Shown: positions 24,129-36,481, numbered from the stretch's first letter. The stretch: DNA of 48,326 bases from Prevotella sp. (GCA_022788105.1 JALEVZ010000012.1:1-48326), one strand, 5' to 3'. A program made the numbers and translations. Notes: generated by a model from the letters alone, not told the origin.

Positions 24129-25931
24129 ATGCAAGATATTAGAAACATTGCTATTATTGCCCATGTCGATCATGGAAAGACCACGCTGGTAGACAAGATG
24201 ATGCTGGCTGGAAAGCTGTTCCGTGACGGTCAGGATAACAGTGGGCAGGTGCTTGACTCAAATGACTTGGAGAAGGAACGTGGCATCACCATTCTCTCCA
24301 AGAATGTCTCCATCAACTGGAAAGGAACGAAAATCAATATCATTGACACCCCGGGCCACTCCGACTTCGGCGGCGAAGTGGAGCGTGTGCTTAATATGGC
24401 TGACGGCTGCATCCTGCTCGTCGACGCCTTCGAAGGCCCCATGCCCCAGACCCGTTTCGTGCTGCAGAAGGCTCTGCAGATTGGTCTGAAGCCCATCGTG
24501 GTGGTGAACAAGGTGGACAAACCCAACTGTCGCCCCGAGGAGGTGTATGAGATGGTGTTCGACCTCATGTTCGCTCTCAACGCCACTGAAGACCAGCTCG
24601 ACTTCCCCGTGGTCTACGGCTCGGCAAAGAACGGCTGGATGGCAGAAGACTGGAAGACTCCTACCGACAATATAGACTATCTGCTCGACAAGATTGTGGA
24701 GGTCATTCCTGCACCGAAGCAGATTGAGGGTACGCCCCAGATGCTCATCACCTCACTCGACTACAGCTCTTACACGGGCCGCATCGCTGTGGGACGTGTC
24801 CATCGTGGCACCTTACGCGACGGCATGAACATCACCATCTGCCACCGCGACGGCACACAGGAGAAGACACGCATCAAGGAGCTTCACACCTTCGAGGGTA
24901 TGGGCCACAAGAAGACCGACCACGTAGACAGCGGCGACATCTGTGCCGTTATCGGTCTGGAGAAGTTTGAGATTGGCGACACAGTCTGCGACTTCGAAAA
25001 CCCGGAGCCGTTGCCTCCCATCGCCATCGACGAGCCTACGATGAGCATGCTGTTCACCATCAACGACTCGCCGTTCTTCGGCAAGGAGGGCAAGTTTGTG
25101 ACTTCACGCCACATCAACGACCGTCTGCAGAAGGAGTTGGAGAAGAACCTCGCGCTGCGCGTGAGACCGTTTGAAGACTCTACGGACAAGTGGATTGTCA
25201 GCGGACGTGGTGTGCTCCACCTCTCTGTGCTCATCGAGACCATGCGTCGTGAGGGCTACGAGCTGCAGGTGGGTCAGCCGCAGGTTATCTACAAGGAGAT
25301 TGACGGTCAGAAGTGTGAGCCTATAGAGGAGCTGACCATCAATGTGCCGGAAGAGTCGGCAAGCAAGATGATCGACATGGTGACACGCCGCAAGGGTGAG
25401 ATGACATCTATGCAGAATCTTGGCGACCGTGTAGACATAGAGTTTGACATACCTTCACGTGGCATTATCGGTCTGCGTACCAACGTGCTCACCGCCAGTC
25501 AGGGCGAGGCCATCATGGCGCACCGCTTCAAGGAGTACCAGCCCTACAAGGGCGAGATTACTCGTCGCGTCAACGGTTCGATGATAGCTATGGAGACAGG
25601 AACGGCTTATGCCTATTCCATCGACAAGCTGCAGGATCGCGGCAAGTTCTTCATCGATCCGGGTGAGGAGGTTTATGCCGGACAGGTTGTGGGCGAGCAT
25701 GTTCACGACAACGACCTCGTGATAAATGTCACAAAGGCTAAGCAGCTCACCAACGTGCGTGCCAGCGGCTCTGACGAGAAGGCGCGTGTCATACCTAAGA
25801 CTGTGATGAGCCTTGAGGAGTGTCTCGAGTACATCAAGGGCGACGAGCTTGTGGAGGTGACTCCGAAGAGCATGCGCATGCGCAAGATTATTCTCGACCA
25901 CCTCGAGCGCAAACGTTCTAACAAGGATTAA
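24129..25931 (+). CDS. typA: Ribosome-associated GTPase TypA/BipA
   Basis: Encodes 600 residues, normal for TypA, a translational GTPase related to EF-G that acts on the ribosome and in 50S assembly, particularly under stress. G1 is AHVDHGKTT, the switch I region has KERGITI, G3 is DTPGHSDFGGEV and G4 is NKVD. The beta-barrel domain II, EF-G-like domains III and V (EPIEELTINVPEE, RGIIGLRTN) and the TypA-specific C-terminal domain (VHDNDLVINVTKAKQLTN) follow. The start is at MQDIRNIAIIAH because the frame upstream overlaps the promoter. The gene has its own promoter and terminator. Confidence 0.97.
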   Translation: MQDIRNIAIIAHVDHGKTTLVDKMMLAGKLFRDGQDNSGQVLDSNDLEKERGITILSKNVSINWKGTKINIIDTPGHSDFGGEVERVLNMADGCILLVDAFEGPMPQTRFVLQKALQIGLKPIVVVNKVDKPNCRPEEVYEMVFDLMFALNATEDQLDFPVVYGSAKNGWMAEDWKTPTDNIDYLLDKIVEVIPAPKQIEGTPQMLITSLDYSSYTGRIAVGRVHRGTLRDGMNITICHRDGTQEKTRIKELHTFEGMGHKKTDHVDSGDICAVIGLEKFEIGDTVCDFENPEPLPPIAIDEPTMSMLFTINDSPFFGKEGKFVTSRHINDRLQKELEKNLALRVRPFEDSTDKWIVSGRGVLHLSVLIETMRREGYELQVGQPQVIYKEIDGQKCEPIEELTINVPEESASKMIDMVTRRKGEMTSMQNLGDRVDIEFDIPSRGIIGLRTNVLTASQGEAIMAHRFKEYQPYKGEITRRVNGSMIAMETGTAYAYSIDKLQDRGKFFIDPGEEVYAGQVVGEHVHDNDLVINVTKAKQLTNVRASGSDEKARVIPKTVMSLEECLEYIKGDELVEVTPKSMRMRKIILDHLERKRSNKD

Positions 25932-26017
25932 GGTGTTGTCGTATGCGCCGCCGCGGGCTTTACTCTTCGTGGCAAGGGCTGCACCGCGATGCAACGACAC
26001 GACTATAAATTAGGAAA

Positions 26018-26057
26018 AGACGCTTCCTGCCGACATGGCTGGAGGCGTCTTTTTTTA
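26018..26057 (+). terminator. Terminator of typA
   Basis: AGACGCTTCC (26018-26027) pairs with GGAGGCGTCT (26041-26050) and is followed by seven T. Confidence 0.85.
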
Positions 26058-26185
26058 TGTCTACTGCCGCATGGTGGTAAAAACACGATGCTTTCTTTTA
26101 GCGGAAGCGATTTTTTTATTAACTTAGCGCACTGAACAGATTATAAACCTCTTGCCCTGCGCTCACAGCAGAACGGAGGGCATAA

Positions 26186-29773
<3,588 letters not shown>

Positions 29774-29824
29774 TTTGAAGGCGTGGCGTGACGCCCGTCT
29801 GACCGCTTTGGGTATATAAAATAA

Positions 29825-29876
29825 AAGTGTCGTACACAACGTTCAATGGAGTTGTGTACGACACTTGTTTTTTTTA
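29825..29876. terminator. Bidirectional terminator between GH2 and S4-domain genes
   Basis: AAGTGTCGTACACAAC (29825-29840) pairs perfectly with GTTGTGTACGACACTT (29851-29866). A run of eight T follows on the plus strand and a T/A-rich stretch follows on the minus strand, so it can serve both convergent genes. Confidence 0.88.
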
Positions 29877-29882
29877 TTCTTG

Positions 29883-30036
29883 GCATTAGCCTTCTTTACT
29901 GTTGGCATCTGCCTTTTTCGCTTTTGGTATTAGCCTTTTTCGCTTTTAGCATTAGCTTTCTTAGCTTTTAGCATTAGCCTTCTTTGTTTTTAGCATTAGC
30001 CTTCTTAGCTTTTAGCATTAGCCTTTGAGGAGTTCT
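29883..30036. repeat. 22-bp tandem array, seven units
   Basis: GCATTAGCC or a variant begins at 29883, 29905, 29927, 29949, 29971, 29993 and 30015: seven units with no deviation from 22 bp, although the units differ at many positions (CTTTTAGCATTAGCCTT is typical). It lies between two convergent genes, beyond the terminator, in a 301-bp gap with no gene. Confidence 0.93.
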
Positions 30037-30074
30037 AAAAAAATCCTTTATTGCTTGCTAATATTTGCTGCATG

Positions 30075-30494
30075 CTACTCGTCATCCATGTCGTCGTCCA
30101 TGTCAAAACCAAACATGGCGGGGTCGACGAAGGCGTCGAGAGCACGGCGCTCCTTCTTTGTGGGACGGCCGGTGCCACGTGCGCGGTCGACGAATCCGCT
30201 TATGCGGCTCATCTCAAGCAACTCATACTGCTTCGGGTCGGTCACGTTTTCGTATATCTCCGGCAGTAGCTTGGCGCCCACGCGCTGCTCAATGGTCTTG
30301 ATTATCTTGAACGAGTAGGTGATGGGTGGCTTCTTCACGCTTATCACTTCGCCCTCTTTCACCATGTGGCTCGGCTTCATGTTCATGCCGTTCTTGGTCA
30401 CGCGCCCGTTCTTGCAGGCGTCGGCGGCGATGGAACGGGTCTTGAATATGCGTGCCGCCCATAGCCATTTGTCTATTCGTGCTTCGTTTGCCAT
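30075..30494 (-). CDS. S4-domain RNA-binding protein, Hsp15/RqcP-like
   Basis: Encodes 139 residues from the ATG at MANEARIDKWLW; the preceding frame has no family resemblance. Residues about 5-65 are the S4 fold with the family opening RIDKWLWAARIFKTRS and VTKNG. Members (HslR/Hsp15 and RqcP) bind the 50S subunit carrying stalled nascent chains. Residues 100-139 form a charged tail (GRPTKKERRALDAF, then a very acidic end, DMDDDMDDE). It lies upstream of pth on the genome but is transcribed after it, 121 bases apart. The pairing with peptidyl-tRNA hydrolase fits a role in rescuing stalled ribosomes. Confidence 0.88.
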   Translation of the reverse strand: MANEARIDKWLWAARIFKTRSIAADACKNGRVTKNGMNMKPSHMVKEGEVISVKKPPITYSFKIIKTIEQRVGAKLLPEIYENVTDPKQYELLEMSRISGFVDRARGTGRPTKKERRALDAFVDPAMFGFDMDDDMDDE

Positions 30495-30615
30495 AGCTTC
30501 TTGTTTAGTGTATAAGCAGGTGTGTTTGTTGTAGACCACCTTTCATTATTATAATATAAGTGGTGTGACAGCTTGCCTACCGTCGTGCTGTGGTGCGGCA
30601 AGTCGTCGAGACTTT

Positions 30616-31209
30616 CTACTTGTCGGCTTGCTTTTTGGGGCCTTTGCCTAACTTGTTGTACTGGTTCATGGTGATGTTTATGCCTGCAAGCACAAAACTT
30701 TTGATTATGTCGACGGCGGTGTCGATGCTCGGTTGGAGCACCTTCATGTCGTCGTCGCTGTAGCGGCCAAGCACCCAGTCGACCTGTGCACCACGTGCGA
30801 AGTCGTTGCCGATGCCCATACGCAGACGGGCATACTGCTGGCCGATGAGCTGTTGGATATGTCCTAAGCCGTTGTGACCACCGTTGCTGCCGTTGCCTTT
30901 CAGACGGAAGGCGCCGAGGGGTAGCGACAGGTCGTCGACCACTACGAGCAGACGGTTCTCGTCAATGTTCTCTTTGTTGAGCCAATAGCGCACGGCATTG
31001 CCGCTGAGGTTCATAAAAGTGGTGGGCTTGAGCAGTATTACCTTGCGGCCTTTGAGGCTTGTCTCCGCAACGAAGCCGTAGCGTTTGTCTTCAAAGGTCA
31101 CGCCAGCGGCGTTGGCAAAGGCGTCGAGCACCATGAAGCCGGTGTTGTGGCGGGTGTGCTCATATTCTGCACCGGGATTGCCAAGTCCCACGATGAGGTA
31201 TTTGTCCAT
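30616..31209 (-). CDS. pth: Peptidyl-tRNA hydrolase
   Basis: Encodes 197 residues, the usual length. Pth releases peptides from peptidyl-tRNA dropped by ribosomes. Signature blocks are [22 protein letters not shown], containing Asn11 and the catalytic His21; [13 protein letters not shown]; and [11 protein letters not shown] with the conserved Asp, followed by the Gly-rich [13 protein letters not shown]. The start at MDKYLIVG agrees with other Pth proteins; the longer frame upstream crosses the hairpin at 31250-31294. The rplY-pth order is widespread in bacteria. Confidence 0.96.
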   Translation of the reverse strand: MDKYLIVGLGNPGAEYEHTRHNTGFMVLDAFANAAGVTFEDKRYGFVAETSLKGRKVILLKPTTFMNLSGNAVRYWLNKENIDENRLLVVVDDLSLPLGAFRLKGNGSNGGHNGLGHIQQLIGQQYARLRMGIGNDFARGAQVDWVLGRYSDDDMKVLQPSIDTAVDIIKSFVLAGINITMNQYNKLGKGPKKQADK

Positions 31210-31249
31210 AGTGTCGTCTTGAGATAAAGTCTTTGTTTTGTGGCAAAAG

Positions 31250-31294
31250 ATATGGCCGATTCTACAAGTCAATGCTTTATAGAACCGGCCATAT
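31250..31294 (-). terminator. Hairpin between rplY and pth
   Basis: ATATGGCC-ATTCTA on the left pairs with TAGAA-CGGCCATAT on the right, with one internal mismatch. On the minus strand a short T-run follows. It may attenuate transcription from rplY into pth. Confidence 0.5.
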
Positions 31295-31334
31295 TTTATA
31301 ATGATATCACTTTCGTGACGCATGCGTCAGCTTA

Positions 31335-31925
31335 TTACTCTGCAGCAGCGGCAGCAGACATAGCGGCACGTGTCATCTTGATAGAGCAAACGATAACGTC
31401 CTTGCCGGTAGCCAGCTCCAGACCCTCGAAGCTCAGTTCGCCAACCTTGATGCTCTTGCCAATCTTGAGGGCAGTAACATCGATGTCGAGATGCTCGGGA
31501 ATCTGCTGGTAGGGAGCAGTAACATTGATCTTGCGGATAGACAGGTTCATGCGGCCACCGTCGCGAACACCCTGTGCCAGACCAACGAGCTTAACGGGAA
31601 TACCGATAGTGATGGGCTTCTGGTCGTTAACCTCTAAGAAGTCTACGTGGAGCAGAGCGTCTGTCACGGGATGGAACTGAAGCTCCTTCATGATAGCTGT
31701 GTGGGGCTCACCGTCGATGATGAGGTTGATAACGTAGATGTGGGGAGTGTAAACAATCTTGCGAAGCTCTGTCATAGGGCATGCGAATGACATTGCAACG
31801 GGCTTGCCGTCAGCCATTGCCTGACCGTAGAGGTTGCAGGGAACGAGTCCTTCTTTTCTCAAAGTCTTTGAAGCTTTCTTGCCAAGGTCTGTACGCTTCT
31901 GACCTGTAACATTAATCTCTTTCAT
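31335..31925 (-). CDS. rplY: 50S ribosomal protein L25, CTC form
   Basis: Encodes 196 residues: an L25 domain (RTDLGKKASKTLRKEGLVPCNLYG) that binds 5S rRNA, plus the TL5/CTC C-terminal beta domain (PITIGIPVKLVGLAQGVRDGG, EHLDIDVTALKIGKSI). This two-domain form is normal in Bacteroidota. It ends in an Ala-rich tail. The promoter about 110 bases upstream shares 18 bases with that of rpsO. pth follows after a hairpin. Confidence 0.95.
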   Translation of the reverse strand: MKEINVTGQKRTDLGKKASKTLRKEGLVPCNLYGQAMADGKPVAMSFACPMTELRKIVYTPHIYVINLIIDGEPHTAIMKELQFHPVTDALLHVDFLEVNDQKPITIGIPVKLVGLAQGVRDGGRMNLSIRKINVTAPYQQIPEHLDIDVTALKIGKSIKVGELSFEGLELATGKDVIVCSIKMTRAAMSAAAAAE

Positions 31926-32034
31926 AATGTGTTACTCTAAATTAAGTTGTTAATGATATATTTACATGCCTTAATTCGCCATCACACGAGAATTTGTAAA
32001 TACGTTTCTACATGATGTGCTCAAAAAAGCGGTG

Positions 32035-32042
32035 CAAAGGTA
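32035..32042 (-). promoter_or_regulatory. Promoter -7 element of rplY
   Basis: Minus strand TACCTTTG inside AAAAGCCGTACCTTTGCA, identical to the rpsO promoter region. The leader would be about 105 bases. Confidence 0.7.
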
Positions 32043-32126
32043 CGGCTTTTCTGCCAATTGAGCAAAGATTCTATAAAAAAACACTTAAACAACATTGAAT
32101 TTCTTGGTCGTTAGAGTATTTTTGCC

Positions 32127-32134
32127 TAATTTTG
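32127..32134 (+). promoter_or_regulatory. Promoter -7 element of nusB
   Basis: TAATTTTG followed by CA. The ATG is 35 bases from the end of the element. It is divergent from the rplY promoter. Confidence 0.7.
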
Positions 32135-32168
32135 CAGAGCATTATTAATGGAGACAAATTATTAGAGA

Positions 32169-33293
32169 ATGATTAATCGTGAATTGATAAGAATTAAGAT
32201 AGTGCAGCTGACCTATGCTTACTATCAGAACGGCAGCAAAAATATGGACAGTGCGGAGAAAGAACTTCTGTTCAGTTTGTCTAAGGCTTATGACCTGTAC
32301 AACTACCTGCTGGAACTTATCGTCGCCATAACGCGTGAAGAGCAGCACCGAGTAGAGGTGAACACCAAGCGCGCGCAGCGTGAGGGCACCGAGCTGCCGT
32401 CCACGAAATTTGCATACAACAAGTTTGCGATACAGCTTGAGGAGAACCGCATGCTCAACACGTTCGTGGAAGAGACCAAGCAGACGTGGGAGGGCGATAT
32501 AGAGTTCGTTCGCAAGATGTGCAATCTGATAGAGGCAAGCGATATTTACACCGACTACATGGCTGACAGCGACGACTCTTACGAGGCCGATCGCGAGGTT
32601 TGGCGCAAGCTATATAAGACTTTCGTGCAGGACAACGATGACTTTGCGTCCATGCTTGAGGAGAAGAGTCTGTACTGGAACGACGATAAGGATATTGTAG
32701 ACACGTTCGTTCTGAAGACCATCAAGCGCTTTGACCCGAAAAACAAGAGCAAGCAGGAGTTGCTGCCCGAATATAAAGACGATGAGGACAAGGACTTCGC
32801 ACGCAAGCTGTTCCGTGCAACGATACTCAATGCAGACCAGTACCAGCGTTACATGGGTGAGACTTCGCGCAACTGGGACTTCTCGCGACTGGCTTATATG
32901 GACGTGGTGATAATGCAGATTGCTATCGCCGAGATGCTGACATTCCCCAATATACCTGTCAGTGTGACCATTAATGAATATGTGGAGCTTGCTAAGATCT
33001 ATTCTACCCCGCGCAGTGGTGGCTACATCAACGGCATGCTCGACGCCATCGCACGCTTCCTCATCTCCACACAGAAGATGTTTAAGTCGATGGATGAGCC
33101 GAAGTCGAAGCGTCAGGAGGCAGAAGCTGATGACGATGCAGACAGCGACGACACTCCCGTAACGTCAGACAACAAGGAAGATGTTACCTCTACAGAGGCT
33201 GCTCCAGCCGAGGAGAAAGCCGCAGATGAGGAGACTCCTGCTCCCGTGAAGCGCCGTCCAGGTCGTCCGCGCAAGAATGTGGTAAAGGAATAA
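32169..33293 (+). CDS. nusB: Transcription antitermination protein NusB, long form with charged tail
   Basis: Encodes 374 residues. The NusB fold opens with INRELIRIKIVQLTYAYYQ and closes with MDVVIMQIAIAEMLTFPNIPVSVTINEYVELAKIYSTPRSGGYINGMLDAI broken over residues about 235-300, the hallmark NusB C-terminal block. The insert of about 150 residues between these parts is usual in Bacteroidota. Residues about 310-374 form an acidic low-complexity tail that ends with RRPGRPRKNVVKE, which resembles an AT-hook (GRP core). The very last codons and the stop are unit one of the tandem array that follows. NusB acts with NusE in rRNA antitermination. It leads the nusB-yajC-ybbR-coaE group. Confidence 0.93.
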   Translation: MINRELIRIKIVQLTYAYYQNGSKNMDSAEKELLFSLSKAYDLYNYLLELIVAITREEQHRVEVNTKRAQREGTELPSTKFAYNKFAIQLEENRMLNTFVEETKQTWEGDIEFVRKMCNLIEASDIYTDYMADSDDSYEADREVWRKLYKTFVQDNDDFASMLEEKSLYWNDDKDIVDTFVLKTIKRFDPKNKSKQELLPEYKDDEDKDFARKLFRATILNADQYQRYMGETSRNWDFSRLAYMDVVIMQIAIAEMLTFPNIPVSVTINEYVELAKIYSTPRSGGYINGMLDAIARFLISTQKMFKSMDEPKSKRQEAEADDDADSDDTPVTSDNKEDVTSTEAAPAEEKAADEETPAPVKRRPGRPRKNVVKE

Positions 33294-33500
33294 GGACGTG
33301 CAGGTAAAGGAATAAGAACGCGCAGGTAAAGAAATAAGAACGCGCTGGTAAAGAAATAAGGACGTGCAGGTAAAGGAATAAGAACGTGCAGGTAAAGGAA
33401 TAAGAACGCGCAGGTAAAGAAATAAGAACGCGCAGGTAAAGAAATAAGAACGCGCTGGTAAAGGAATAAAACCGCGTGTAGAAAAGAATAAAGGTGCGTT
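33281..33500. repeat. 22-bp tandem array that starts inside the nusB stop region
   Basis: Units start every 22 bp at 33281, 33303, 33325, 33347, 33369, 33391, 33413, 33435 and 33457, with a degenerate tenth at 33479. Each begins GGTAAAGGAATAAG or GGTAAAGAAATAAG. In unit one, GTAAAGGAATAA are the last three codons and stop of nusB. Variants recur in a regular order, which suggests that blocks of several units were copied together. It fills most of the 317-bp gap before yajC. Confidence 0.95.
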
Positions 33501-33610
33501 CGACGATTCATCTGCATGTGTAAATAACACGATTGCGCGTGTATGAAATCGACAACCGCACGAATTGAGAATTAAAACAGAATATAAACAAAAACTAAGA
33601 CCAATATTTT

Positions 33611-33928
33611 ATGACAACAATGTTATTGGCTGCCCAGAATGCACAGGGCGGCGGCATGGGCATGCTTTTGATGATGGTTGCTATCTTTGCAATCATGTGG
33701 TTCTTTATGATTCGCCCGCAGCAGAAGCGCCAAAAGGAGATTCGTAATTTCCAGAACGCTCTCCAGGAGGGTTCTAAGGTAGTGACTGGCGGCGGAATCT
33801 ATGGCACTGTAAAGCGCATCGACCTTGCTGCCAACACCGTAGAGCTTGAGATTGCACGCGGCGTGGTTATCACCGTAGACAAGACAAGCCTGTATGCCGA
33901 CGTAGCTTCACAGACTCCAAAGGCATAA
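33611..33928 (+). CDS. yajC: Sec translocase accessory protein YajC
   Basis: Encodes 105 residues, typical of YajC. One transmembrane helix (GMLLMMVAIFAIMWFFMI) is followed at once by the family signature RPQQKRQKEIRNFQNALQEG and then GSKVVTGGGIYGTV. YajC associates with SecDF at the inner membrane. The preceding Gly-Met-rich N-terminus is normal. It lies between nusB and the ybbR-domain gene, an order found in many Bacteroidota. Confidence 0.95.
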   Translation: MTTMLLAAQNAQGGGMGMLLMMVAIFAIMWFFMIRPQQKRQKEIRNFQNALQEGSKVVTGGGIYGTVKRIDLAANTVELEIARGVVITVDKTSLYADVASQTPKA

Positions 33929-34003
33929 CAACAGCTCACGGTTTCGTGTAGCGACAGCAATTCGCAAGTAGAACATACCGTTTTGCAACATATTATTATT
34001 GTG

Positions 34004-34987
34004 ATGAAAACACAGATGCAACGGATTATCAGAGGAGTCAGGAACTTCTTGTTCAGTCAGATGAACAAGGAGTTTCTGATTTTTTTGTTTTTTCTCTTTC
34101 TCAGTGGTGTCTTTTGGCTCATGATGACGCTCAACGAGACGTATGAGAAAGAGGTGGCTGTGCCAGTCAACATTGTCGGAGTGCCGAAAAGCATGGTAGT
34201 GACGTCTGACGTAGAAGACACACTTCGCGTGACGGTTCGCGACAAAGGCTACACCCTTGTGTTCTACCTCTACAGCGACTACATTAAGCCCGTAAAAATC
34301 AATTTCAGCACCTACGCCAACCGTCAGACCTGGCGTGGCGTGGTGCCGCAGTCGGACTTGCAGAAGATGGTGAGCGCCAAGCTCGCCGGAACATCAAAGG
34401 TCACGGCTGTCAAACCCGACAAACTGGAGTATTATTTCACCTTCGGCTATTATAAAAAGGTGCCTGTGCGCCTTGCCGGAGTAGTCAACCCAGGTCGTGG
34501 CTACTATCTCGCTCGCACGCAGGTGGTGCCCGATAGCGTGGCGGTATATGCCAGTCGCGGACTGCTCGACAGCATAAAGTTTGTGCAGACAGATCCAATC
34601 CGCATCGTCAACTTCAACGACACGGTGACCCGCATGGTGCCGTTGGCGCAGAACAAACGCATGAAAGCCGAGCCGTCGGCAGTGCAGGTGGTGCTCTATC
34701 CCGATGTGCTGACGGAAGAAAGCATGGAAGTTCCGATTCGCGCCATCAACATGCCAGAAGGCAAGGTGCTACGCACGTTCCCGTCGAGGGTGCGCGTCCG
34801 TTTCTCGGTCGGTGCCAGCATGTTCCGTAACGTGAAGCCAGACCAGTTCCTGATAGTCGCCGACTACAACGAGCTGGTGAAGCAGCCGTCGTCGAAATGT
34901 GCGTTGCACCTCAGGTCAATGCCCCACGGAGTGCGCAACGCCAGCTTGGAGATGCAGACCGTCGACTACCTCATCGAACTTCAGTAA
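34004..34987 (+). CDS. YbbR-domain membrane protein
   Basis: Encodes 327 residues from the ATG at MKTQMQRIIRG; an ATG seven codons upstream (33983) is possible. One N-terminal membrane helix (FLIFLFFLFLSGVFWLMM) is followed by extracytoplasmic YbbR-like repeats (EVAVPVNIVGVPKSMVV, VPVRLAGVVNPGRGYYLA with VVPDSVAVYASRGLLDSI). YbbR/CdaR proteins in Firmicutes regulate c-di-AMP synthesis; the Bacteroidota members are uncharacterised to my knowledge, so that role is not assigned. The gene is followed by coaE after 73 bases. Confidence 0.85.
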   Translation: MKTQMQRIIRGVRNFLFSQMNKEFLIFLFFLFLSGVFWLMMTLNETYEKEVAVPVNIVGVPKSMVVTSDVEDTLRVTVRDKGYTLVFYLYSDYIKPVKINFSTYANRQTWRGVVPQSDLQKMVSAKLAGTSKVTAVKPDKLEYYFTFGYYKKVPVRLAGVVNPGRGYYLARTQVVPDSVAVYASRGLLDSIKFVQTDPIRIVNFNDTVTRMVPLAQNKRMKAEPSAVQVVLYPDVLTEESMEVPIRAINMPEGKVLRTFPSRVRVRFSVGASMFRNVKPDQFLIVADYNELVKQPSSKCALHLRSMPHGVRNASLEMQTVDYLIELQ

Positions 34988-35060
34988 CAGCCTTTCCCAT
35001 CCTCTGCCGTAGCGCCTGTGAGGAAAGAGCTACACCCCATGATAAAACCAAAGCAACACA

Positions 35061-35624
35061 ATGAAAATCGCCATAACCGGTGGAATAGGTAGCGGCAAGT
35101 CGTTTGTGTGCCGACTCCTGGCCGACCGCGGCATAACGGTCTACGACTGCGATGCGGCAGCCAAGCGCCTCATGCACACCTCCGAGGCGTTGCAGAACAG
35201 CCTGCGGCAGCTCGTCGGCGCCGACGTCTATGACGGCACGCAGCTGCAAAAAGCGGTGCTCGCCAGTTACATACTCGCGAGCGAGGCAAACAAACAAGCC
35301 GTCAACGACATTGTCCACCCCGCCGTTGCCGCCGACTTCGAGTCCTCCGGTCTGACGTGGCTTGAGAGCGCGATACTCTTTGACAGCCAGTTCGACCGCC
35401 GTGTCAGCTTCGACCGCGTGGTCTGTGTGTCCGCGCCGCTTGAGGTGCGACTTGCGCGAGTGATGTCACGCGACGGCATCGGCCGCGCCAAAGCCCTGGA
35501 GTGGGTAGGGCGCCAGATGTCCCAGGACGAGGTGGAGCGCCGCAGCGACTTCGTCATCGTCAACGATGGCAGCGCCGACCTCGACTCCCAGCTTACGCAG
35601 TTGCTCTCTGCCGTAGCGCTGTAG
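35061..35624 (+). CDS. coaE: Dephospho-CoA kinase
   Basis: Encodes 187 residues. The P-loop GGIGSGKS (residues 7-14) is followed by the CoaE-specific VYDCDAAAKRLM. WLESAILFDSQFD corresponds to the conserved ESALLFE region, and VVCVSAPLEVRLARVMSRDG to the lid. The enzyme catalyses the last step of coenzyme A synthesis. It is in the same direction as the ybbR-domain gene and probably co-transcribed. Confidence 0.95.
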   Translation: MKIAITGGIGSGKSFVCRLLADRGITVYDCDAAAKRLMHTSEALQNSLRQLVGADVYDGTQLQKAVLASYILASEANKQAVNDIVHPAVAADFESSGLTWLESAILFDSQFDRRVSFDRVVCVSAPLEVRLARVMSRDGIGRAKALEWVGRQMSQDEVERRSDFVIVNDGSADLDSQLTQLLSAVAL

Positions 35625-35654
35625 TCGCACGATTTAGCCGCTTGCTTCACAAGA

Positions 35655-35691
35655 ACTTATTAACTGTCAGCATGCCATAGGCGTGCGAAAC
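35655..35691. repeat. Solo arm of the 160-bp inverted-repeat element
   Basis: TTAACTGTCAGCATGCC and GGCGTGCGAAAC match the outer part of the right arm of the element at 44259-44313. No left arm is present. It lies in the short gap between coaE and the DUF5606 gene. Confidence 0.55.
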
Positions 35692-35733
35692 TAAAAATAT
35701 TGATAAACAAATAAATAAAAGTAATTAGGAAAA

Positions 35734-36186
35734 ATGGAAACAATTCTTTCTATTGCCGGTAAGCCCGGACTCTACAAACTGGTGTCTCGTGGTAAGATGA
35801 ACCTCATCGTTGAAGCTCTCGACGGCACAAACCGTCGTATGCCGGCTTTCGCCTCAGATCGTGTGACAAGCCTTGCCGATATAGCTATGTACACTGACGC
35901 AGAGGACATACCCCTGTGGCAGGTGCTGAAAAATCTTGGTGAGAAGGAGCAGTCAAAGACTTGCTCGCTCAACTACAAGAAGTGTTCTGCTGCCGAGCTG
36001 CACGACTTCTTCGCAGAGGTGCTGCCCGACTACGATCGCGACCGTGTACACGACAGCGACATCAAAAAGCTCATACAGTGGTACAACATATTGGTCAACA
36101 ACGGCATCACCGACTTCGAGGCAGTGCTCGCTCCCACAGAGGGCGACAATGTGGATGCGCGCATGGAGGCCGAGACCGCAGAATAA
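35734..36186 (+). CDS. DUF5606 family protein
   Basis: Encodes 150 residues. The opening ILSIAGKPGLYKLVSRGKMN and LVEALDGTNRR-like segment, the middle IPLWQVLKNL, and LHDFFAEVLPDYDRDRVHDSDIKK are those of DUF5606, a small family largely confined to Bacteroidota. No signal peptide or membrane segment is present, so it is cytoplasmic. Its function is not known. It is followed by a strong terminator, so it probably ends the nusB-coaE transcript. Confidence 0.85.
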   Translation: METILSIAGKPGLYKLVSRGKMNLIVEALDGTNRRMPAFASDRVTSLADIAMYTDAEDIPLWQVLKNLGEKEQSKTCSLNYKKCSAAELHDFFAEVLPDYDRDRVHDSDIKKLIQWYNILVNNGITDFEAVLAPTEGDNVDARMEAETAE

Positions 36187-36268
36187 GTCTGTCAAGACAA
36201 GTCATAAGAGCCTGCGACATTCATGCGCAGCATTGCAAGTATTAGTGTTTCGTTTTCGTTCTTGCAGT

Positions 36269-36298
36269 GCCCACCGCATGAGTGATGTGGGCTTTTTT
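36269..36298 (+). terminator. Terminator after the DUF5606 gene
   Basis: GCCCAC (36269-36274) pairs with GTGGGC (36287-36292), followed by six T. Confidence 0.8.
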
Positions 36299-36317
36299 CG
36301 TAAAACGGCGGTTTTCG

Positions 36318-36481
36318 TGACACTTTGCTACAATTTCGCCGCTTTTGCTTACGCCAGTTCTTAACGTCTGTTAAAAACACGGCGACATCGCCATTAGGGC
36401 CTAATGGCGACGCCAAAGGGCCGTAGTGAGCTCGCCAAAGGGCCTCTTTGACAAGCCCAAATGGGCACTATCATTTTGTCA
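36318..36481. mobile_element. Dispersed 164-bp element, copy C
   Basis: Begins TGACACTTTGCTACA, holds CTTACGCCAGTTCTTAACG and ends CTATCATTTTGTCA. Core units start at 36390, 36412 and 36434 (22-bp steps) with a further, degenerate one. The first unit is partly inverse, giving the near-palindrome GCCATTAGGGCCTAATGGC. It lies in the 424-bp gap before the hydrolase gene, just after a terminator. Confidence 0.7.

Noticed and set aside
33113..33530. Long minus-strand frames with repeated LPARSYFF-like residues
   Set aside because: They are translations of the nusB-yajC array in the reverse strand and have no gene context.
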